This document shows positions 14,846-18,309 of a DNA stretch of 18,309 bases, piece after piece. The notes below the pieces were generated by a model, which saw only the letters and a list, made by a program, of their open reading frames with translations, made no database searches and was not told the DNA's origin. Within the stretch, counting starts at the first letter, position 1, and every line of letters starts with the position of its first letter. Origin of the DNA: an uncultured Actinomyces sp. (GTDB lineage Bacteria > Actinomycetota > Actinomycetes > Actinomycetales > Actinomycetaceae); assembly GCA_937926195.1 (NCBI GenBank), contig CALEXZ010000002.1, forward strand, positions 1 through 18,309. The letters run 5' to 3'. Both the position numbers and the translations under genes were made by a program.

Positions 14846-15411
14846 GCGCCTGGGACGCCGGTGCGGTCGTGCTCATCGGGGTCCCCGGCGCGGGGTGCAG
14901 CAGCGTCGCGCAGGCGCTCGGCGCCGCGACGGGGCTGACGGTGCGCGACCTGGGGGCCGTGGTCGCCCAGAGCCTGGGCCGCAGTGAGGCGAGCGCGCTG
15001 GTGACTGTGGGGGAGGAGCGCTACCGGCAGGTCGAGTCGTGCTGCGCCCTCGACCTGCTCGGGCAGGCGGCCGGTGCCGTCACCGCCCTCGGGTCGGGGT
15101 GCCTGGCCGACGCCGAGGTGCGCGCGGCCCTGGAGCGTGCTCAGGACGAGGGCACCCGTACCGTCCTGCTCACAGCGACCACACGGCGCCTGGCCACCCG
15201 CAACGGCCTGGACGCCCCGCGCTCGGTCGCCCTGGGAAACGTCCACCACGCCTTCACCCAGATGCTCCACGCCCGCCAGGAGCTGTGCCGCCGGTCCGCG
15301 GGAGCCGAGGCCGTCGTCGTCGACACGACGAGCACGACACCCGCCCAGGCGGCCGCCCTGGCCGCCCAGCAGCTGGGCTCGGTGCGCTCAGACCCCTGCC
15401 GGGTGTGGTGA
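14842..15411 (+). CDS. Degenerate shikimate-kinase-like protein (probable pseudoenzyme)
   Basis: The 189-residue product aligns along its length with shikimate kinases but lacks key residues. The P-loop reads GVPGAGCSS (13-21): the essential Lys is C19. By alignment with M. tuberculosis AroK, D36 matches D32, but G38 replaces the substrate-anchoring D34. The stretch G38 to Q63 aligns without gaps. GGG becomes GSG (84-86). Three shikimate-binding arginines appear kept: R62, R120 and R145. It is rich in cysteine for this window (C19, C67, C68, C87, C149, C186). Phosphoryl transfer is unlikely; a ligand-binding, scaffolding or regulatory role is inference. The frame is open and GC-rich like its neighbours, and its GTG overlaps the aroK-aroB stop (GTGA), so it seems to be kept as a gene. 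Another diverged P-loop family remains possible. Confidence 0.75.
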   Translation: MSAWDAGAVVLIGVPGAGCSSVAQALGAATGLTVRDLGAVVAQSLGRSEASALVTVGEERYRQVESCCALDLLGQAAGAVTALGSGCLADAEVRAALERAQDEGTRTVLLTATTRRLATRNGLDAPRSVALGNVHHAFTQMLHARQELCRRSAGAEAVVVDTTSTTPAQAAALAAQQLGSVRSDPCRVW

Positions 15412-15455
15412 CGGGCCTCGCACGCCCCCGCCCGGGCAGGGGACGCGACGGACGG

Positions 15456-15461
15456 TAGGCT
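15456..15461 (+). promoter_or_regulatory. -10 box of the efp-nusB run
   Basis: TAGGCT matches TANNNT and is identical to the rarA box. Transcription would start near 15468, leaving a leader of about 33 nt with AGGA (15491-15494) 6 nt before the GTG of efp. No -35 is recognisable. The rest of the 89-nt gap after the previous gene holds only an imperfect GC-rich inverted repeat. Confidence 0.55.
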
Positions 15462-15500
15462 TGCGCAGTCAAGACTTCTTCCCGACAGTGAGGATCACCC

Positions 15501-16064
15501 GTGGCAACGACGAACGACCTGAAGAACGGCCTCGTGCTCAACATCGAGGGCCAGCTCTGGCAGGTGGTCGAGTTCCAGCACGTCAAGCCCGGCAAGGGCC
15601 CGGCCTTCGTGCGCACCAAGCTCAAGAACGTCCTGTCCGGCAAGACCGTCGACCGCACCTTCAACGCGGGTATCAAGGTCGAGACCGCCACCGTCGACCG
15701 CCGCGACATGCAGTTCTCCTACAAGGACGGCGAGGACTTCGTCTTCATGGACGTCAAGGACTACGAGCAGATCCCGGTCTCCGCCGAGACTGTCGGCGAC
15801 GCCGCCACCTACATGCTCGAGGGCCAGGACGTCATCGTTGCCTTCCACGAGGACTCTGTGCTCTTCGTCGAGCTGCCGGCCGCCGTCGTTCTCACCATCT
15901 CCCACACCGAGCCCGGCCTGCAGGGCGACCGCTCCTCCGCCGGCACCAAGCCCGCCACCCTGGAGACCGGCGCCGAGATCCAGGTGCCCCTGTTCCTCAA
16001 CGAGGGCGACCGCGTCAAGGTCGACACCCGCTCGGGCGACTACATCTCCCGCGTCACCGACTGA
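15501..16064 (+). CDS. efp: Translation elongation factor P, PGKGP subfamily
   Basis: EF-P binds ribosomes stalled on polyproline stretches and stimulates peptide bond formation. The 187-residue protein has the three-domain family layout, with an N-terminal KOW-like domain and two OB domains. The tip loop reads P30-G-K32-G-P34. This palindromic PGKGP loop marks an actinobacterial EF-P subfamily reported to work with an unmodified lysine, and no modification genes lie nearby. Other typical segments are VRTKLKNVLSGKTVDRTFNAG (37 onward) and the C-terminal signature region LNEGDRVKVDTRSGDYISR. The GTG at 15501 is preceded by AGGA at good spacing. nusB follows after 6 nt. Confidence 0.97.
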   Translation: MATTNDLKNGLVLNIEGQLWQVVEFQHVKPGKGPAFVRTKLKNVLSGKTVDRTFNAGIKVETATVDRRDMQFSYKDGEDFVFMDVKDYEQIPVSAETVGDAATYMLEGQDVIVAFHEDSVLFVELPAAVVLTISHTEPGLQGDRSSAGTKPATLETGAEIQVPLFLNEGDRVKVDTRSGDYISRVTD

Positions 16065-16070
16065 GCGCCG

Positions 16071-16598
16071 ATGACCGGTACCAGCGCCGAGGCGCCCGCC
16101 AGCCCCGCCGTCAGCTCCGACGGCGGGGCCCGGCGTCCCGTCAAGCACGCCGTCACGGCCCGCACCAAGGCCCGGCGTCGTGCCGTCGAGATCCTCTTCG
16201 AGGCCGACCAGCGCGGCATGCTGCGCGCGGGCGAGCCGCAGGAGATCGCACAGACCCTGCGTGACTTCGCCGCGCAGCGCGCCGTCGACTCCGCCAACCA
16301 CACGGAGGCCCCCGCCTACACCCGCGCCATCCTCGCCGGGGTGGCCGACCACCTGGCGGAGGTTGACGAGACCATCGAGACCTACAGCCAGGAGTGGACC
16401 CTGGCGCGCATGCCGGCCGTCGACCGTGCCATCGCCCGCATCGCCACCTGGGAGATCGTCTACAACGACGAGGTCGACGCCCCCGTGGCCGTCGACGAGG
16501 CGACGACGCTGGCGAAGATGCTCTCCACCGACGAGTCGCCCCGCTACCTGGGCGGCCTGCTGGGCCGCATCGGCGACCTCGCTGACACGCTCCGCTGA
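16071..16598 (+). CDS. nusB: Transcription antitermination factor NusB
   Basis: NusB is a small helical cytoplasmic protein that with NusE (S10) binds boxA RNA and promotes antitermination, chiefly on rRNA operons. The 175-residue product shows the family features: TARTKARRRAVEILFEADQRG (29-49) with the basic first helix, EWTLARMPAVDRAIARIATWEI (108-129), and DAPVAVDEATTLAKMLSTDESPRYLGGLLGRI (136-167). The first 27 residues are low-complexity and probably disordered, as in other actinobacterial NusB proteins. The ATG lies 6 nt after the efp stop without a strong Shine-Dalgarno, which suggests coupled translation. In many actinobacteria efp-nusB is followed directly by pyrR; here an oxidoreductase gene lies between. 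Confidence 0.95.
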   Translation: MTGTSAEAPASPAVSSDGGARRPVKHAVTARTKARRRAVEILFEADQRGMLRAGEPQEIAQTLRDFAAQRAVDSANHTEAPAYTRAILAGVADHLAEVDETIETYSQEWTLARMPAVDRAIARIATWEIVYNDEVDAPVAVDEATTLAKMLSTDESPRYLGGLLGRIGDLADTLR

Positions 16599-16612
16599 CC
16601 GAAGGTGATGCC

Positions 16613-17479
16613 ATGAGCACGCGCACGTCCCCGCTGATCGCCGTCACGGGTGCCACCGGACGGGTCGGCGGCGCCGTCGCCGCGCTCCTGCACGAGGCCG
16701 ACCTCACCCCGCGCCTGCTCGTGCGCGACGCCAGCCGGGCGCCCGCCTGGGCCGAGGACGTTGCTGTGACCACCTACGGCGACCGCCAGGCGGCTCCCGC
16801 GGCGCTCGCCGGCGTCGACGTCCTGCTCATGGTCTCCGCCTCCGAGTCCGAGGACCGCCTGGCCCAGCACCGTGCGCTCATCGACTCCGCGTCCCAGGCG
16901 GGTGTGAGCCACGTCATCTACACCAGCTTTTTGGGTGCCGGCGAGGACTCCGTCTTCACCTTCGGACGCACCCACGGCGCCACCGAGGACCACCTGAGCG
17001 CCTCGGGCATGACGACGACCTTCCTACGCGACTCCTTCTACCTCGACTTCCTGCCCGAGCTCGCCGTCGACGGCGTCATCGCCGGGCCCGCCGGTCCCAC
17101 GGGCGGGAGCGTCGGTGCCGTCGCCCGCGCCGACGTCGTGCGCTGTGCCTGCGCCGTGCTCACCCAGATCGCCTCCGGCTCGCGCGAGCACGACGACGCC
17201 GTCTACACCCTCACCGGGCCCACCGCCCTGAGCCTGGTCGACGTCGCCCGCACCCTCAGCGAGCTGGGGCGCCCCACCCGCTACCGCGAGGAGAGCATTG
17301 AGGAGGCCTACGCCTCGCGTGCGGGCTACGGCGCCCCCGACTGGCAGGTCGACGGCTGGGTGAGCACCTACACTGCCATCGCCTCCGGCCAGCTGGCGGC
17401 CGTCACCGAGGACGTGCGCCGTCTCACCGGACGCGCGCCCCTGAGCCTCGCCGAGGTGCTCACCGGTACCCGGCACTGA
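16613..17479 (+). CDS. NmrA/QorB-like NAD(P)-binding atypical SDR protein
   Basis: The 288-residue protein has an N-terminal Rossmann fold with the atypical SDR glycine motif GATGRVG (13-19) and the architecture of E. coli QorB (YtfG): SASESEDRLAQHRALIDSA followed by GVSHVIYTSFLG, then a FLRDSFYLDF segment and a C-terminal variable domain. The classical SDR YxxxK pair is not evident, as usual for the NmrA/QorB group. Members are quinone reductases or NAD(P)-sensing regulators; which applies cannot be decided. AAGG (16602-16605) precedes the ATG, which is 14 nt after the nusB stop, so it is probably in the efp-nusB transcript. Codon use is mostly GC-rich like its neighbours, with a small TTTTTG run near 16928. 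There is no obvious pathway link to the genes around it. Confidence 0.85.
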   Translation: MSTRTSPLIAVTGATGRVGGAVAALLHEADLTPRLLVRDASRAPAWAEDVAVTTYGDRQAAPAALAGVDVLLMVSASESEDRLAQHRALIDSASQAGVSHVIYTSFLGAGEDSVFTFGRTHGATEDHLSASGMTTTFLRDSFYLDFLPELAVDGVIAGPAGPTGGSVGAVARADVVRCACAVLTQIASGSREHDDAVYTLTGPTALSLVDVARTLSELGRPTRYREESIEEAYASRAGYGAPDWQVDGWVSTYTAIASGQLAAVTEDVRRLTGRAPLSLAEVLTGTRH

Positions 17480-17525
17480 CTGATTTCTCACGTCCCCGGC
17501 TGCGCACGGGCCCGCCCGACGGGGC

Positions 17526-17531
17526 TACGAT
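17526..17531 (+). promoter_or_regulatory. -10 box of the pyrR-pyrB operon
   Basis: TACGAT matches TANNNT. Transcription would start near 17538, giving a leader of about 54 nt that holds the PyrR hairpin and ribosome-binding site. A second possible hexamer, TAGCGT (17535-17540), is nearby. No -35 is clear. Confidence 0.5.
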
Positions 17532-17546
17532 TCCTAGCGTCAGACA

Positions 17547-17582
17547 TCCTTGAAGTCCGTCCAGTGAGGCGGGGAAGGAGGT
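17547..17582 (+). promoter_or_regulatory. PyrR-binding RNA hairpin overlapping the pyrR Shine-Dalgarno
   Basis: In RNA terms CGUC (17558-17561) pairs with GGCG (17568-17571) and closes the hexaloop CAGUGA (17562-17567). This reproduces the PyrR-binding-loop consensus, where UCCAGNGAGG is the conserved core. A lower stem can form between UCCUU (17547-17551) and AAGGA (17575-17579), leaving an internal loop. AAGGA is part of AAGGAGGU (17575-17582), a full anti-16S match 9 nt before the GTG start. UMP-bound PyrR would therefore stabilise a hairpin that hides the ribosome-binding site. The leader has no room for a terminator and antiterminator, so translational repression of the kind described for Mycobacterium pyrR is the likely mode. 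Confidence 0.8.
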
Positions 17583-17591
17583 CCACGCACC

Positions 17592-18173
17592 GTGGCCGAC
17601 GTGAAGTCCACCGGGAAGCAGATCCTCGGAGCACCCGAGATCGCACGCTCCCTCGTCCGTATCGCTCACGAGATCGTCGAACGCAACCGAGGCGCTGAGA
17701 ACGTCCTCCTCCTCGGTATCCCCACCGGCGGCGTCCCCCTCGCTCAGCGCCTGGCCAAGGCTCTCGCCATCGCCACCGGCGGCCTGGAGGTCCCGGTTGG
17801 CACTCTCGACATCACGATGTACCGCGACGACCTGGGTCGCCACCCCATCCGCGTCCCCCACCCCACCGTCATCCCCGGCGGGGTCCTGGAGGGACGCACT
17901 GTCGTCCTCGTCGACGACGTCCTCTACTCCGGGCGCACCGTGCGTGCCGCCCTCGACGCCCTGGGCTCCATCGGGCGCGCCGACGCCGTCCAGCTCGCCG
18001 TCCTCGTCGACCGGGGGCACCGCGAGCTGCCCATCCGCGCCGACTACGTGGGCAAGAACCTGCCGACCTCTCACAGTGAGACGGTCATTGTCTCCCTCAC
18101 CGAGCTCGGCGCCGAGGCCGACTCCGTCGCCATCCACCAGTCGACCGAGCCCGCCGGGGAGGACGCCCGATGA
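17592..18173 (+). CDS. pyrR: Bifunctional pyr operon regulator / uracil phosphoribosyltransferase
   Basis: PyrR senses UMP/UTP against PRPP and binds pyr mRNA leaders to lower expression of pyrimidine biosynthesis; many members also have weak uracil phosphoribosyltransferase activity. The 193-residue product is a type I phosphoribosyltransferase fold: GIPTGGVPLAQRLA (42-55), GTLDITMYRDDL (70-81), and the PRPP loop VVLVDDVLYSGRT (104-116), all matching PyrR. The basic residues of the RNA face cannot be checked here without a structure. The GTG at 17592 is fixed by the perfect Shine-Dalgarno AAGGAGGT 9 nt upstream. Its own leader carries a PyrR-binding hairpin, so autoregulation of the operon is expected. 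The stop overlaps the pyrB start (ATGA). Confidence 0.96.
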   Translation: MADVKSTGKQILGAPEIARSLVRIAHEIVERNRGAENVLLLGIPTGGVPLAQRLAKALAIATGGLEVPVGTLDITMYRDDLGRHPIRVPHPTVIPGGVLEGRTVVLVDDVLYSGRTVRAALDALGSIGRADAVQLAVLVDRGHRELPIRADYVGKNLPTSHSETVIVSLTELGAEADSVAIHQSTEPAGEDAR

Positions 18174-18309
18174 AGCACCTGCTGTCCGCCAAGGACCTGA
18201 GCCACGACGAGGCCGTCATGGTCCTCGACACCGCCGAGGCCATGGCCGCCACCCAGCGCCACGCCGTCAAGAAGCTGCCGACCCTGCGCGGCAAGACGGT
18301 CGTCAACCT
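18170..18309 (+). CDS. pyrB: Aspartate carbamoyltransferase, 3' end missing
   Basis: Only the first 46 codons are in the window. MKHLLSAKDLSHDEAVMVLD and the later KKLPTLRGKTVVN match the N-terminus of actinobacterial PyrB, the catalytic chain that condenses carbamoyl phosphate with aspartate at the start of pyrimidine synthesis. The carbamoyl-phosphate-binding STRTR motif would come just beyond the window edge. The ATG overlaps the pyrR stop as ATGA, so translation is likely coupled and comes under the same PyrR control. Confidence 0.92.
   Translation, partial: MKHLLSAKDLSHDEAVMVLDTAEAMAATQRHAVKKLPTLRGKTVVN

Noticed and set aside
15412..15455. A terminator after the shikimate-kinase-like gene
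   Set aside because: The GC-rich inverted repeat around 15424-15442 pairs only about 4 bp cleanly or leaves no loop, so I do not call it.
17480..17525. A terminator between the oxidoreductase gene and pyrR
   Set aside because: Only a 4-bp GCCC/GGGC stem near 17513-17524 can be drawn, which is not enough in DNA this rich in GC.
1..18309. A defence island, prophage, biosynthetic cluster or mobile element
   Set aside because: All recognised genes are housekeeping or single transporters in a typical actinobacterial order. There are no transposases, integrases, att-like repeats or tRNA borders.

Overview
The window is a very GC-rich stretch (roughly 70% by eye) of ordinary actinobacterial chromosome. 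Closely packed genes, many GTG starts, frequent 4-nt start/stop overlaps, TANNNT -10 boxes without a recognisable -35, the Streptomyces-like cysteine-free RpsD, an EF-P with a PGKGP tip and the order rarA / rpsD / alaS / ruvX / mltG / aroE / aroC / aroK-aroB / efp / nusB / pyrR / pyrB all point to Actinobacteria. The aroK-aroB fusion suggests Actinomycetaceae (Actinomyces-like). I see no phage, insertion sequence, CRISPR array, tRNA or rRNA, and no sign of recent transfer.

Layout. (1) 1-543: 3' part of a YciO-family gene, convergent with and overlapping by 14 nt an MMPL-family membrane transporter gene (530-3046, minus). A perfect 11-bp hairpin just after the yciO stop lies inside the transporter coding sequence. 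(2) 3047-3146: divergent promoter region. (3) 3147-5334: rarA and a TauE/SafE-type permease, overlapping by 8 nt. (4) 5335-6213: rpsD with its own promoter, a structured leader and a strong downstream hairpin. (5) 6214-11637: alaS, ruvX, mltG and aroE in one tight run. (6) 11638-15411: a 201-nt spacer, then aroC, a fused aroK-aroB gene and a shikimate-kinase-like gene whose catalytic residues are gone. (7) 15412-17479: efp, nusB and an NmrA/QorB-like oxidoreductase gene. (8) 17480-18309: pyrR, with a PyrR-binding RNA hairpin that covers its own Shine-Dalgarno sequence, overlapping the 5' part of pyrB.

How the genes work together. AroB, AroE, AroK and AroC supply steps 2, 4, 5 and 7 of the chorismate pathway; DAHP synthase, dehydroquinase and EPSP synthase are not here. 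AlaS, RpsD, EF-P and NusB serve translation and transcription, RuvX and RarA serve RNA or DNA maintenance, MltG terminates glycan strands, and PyrR-PyrB open a pyrimidine operon.

No clearly new multi-gene system is visible. The most interesting points are the degenerate shikimate kinase beside the working one, the PyrR RNA element overlapping the ribosome-binding site, an Asp-Asp in place of the second Asp-Tyr relay pair in the MMPL transporter, and the structured rpsD leader.
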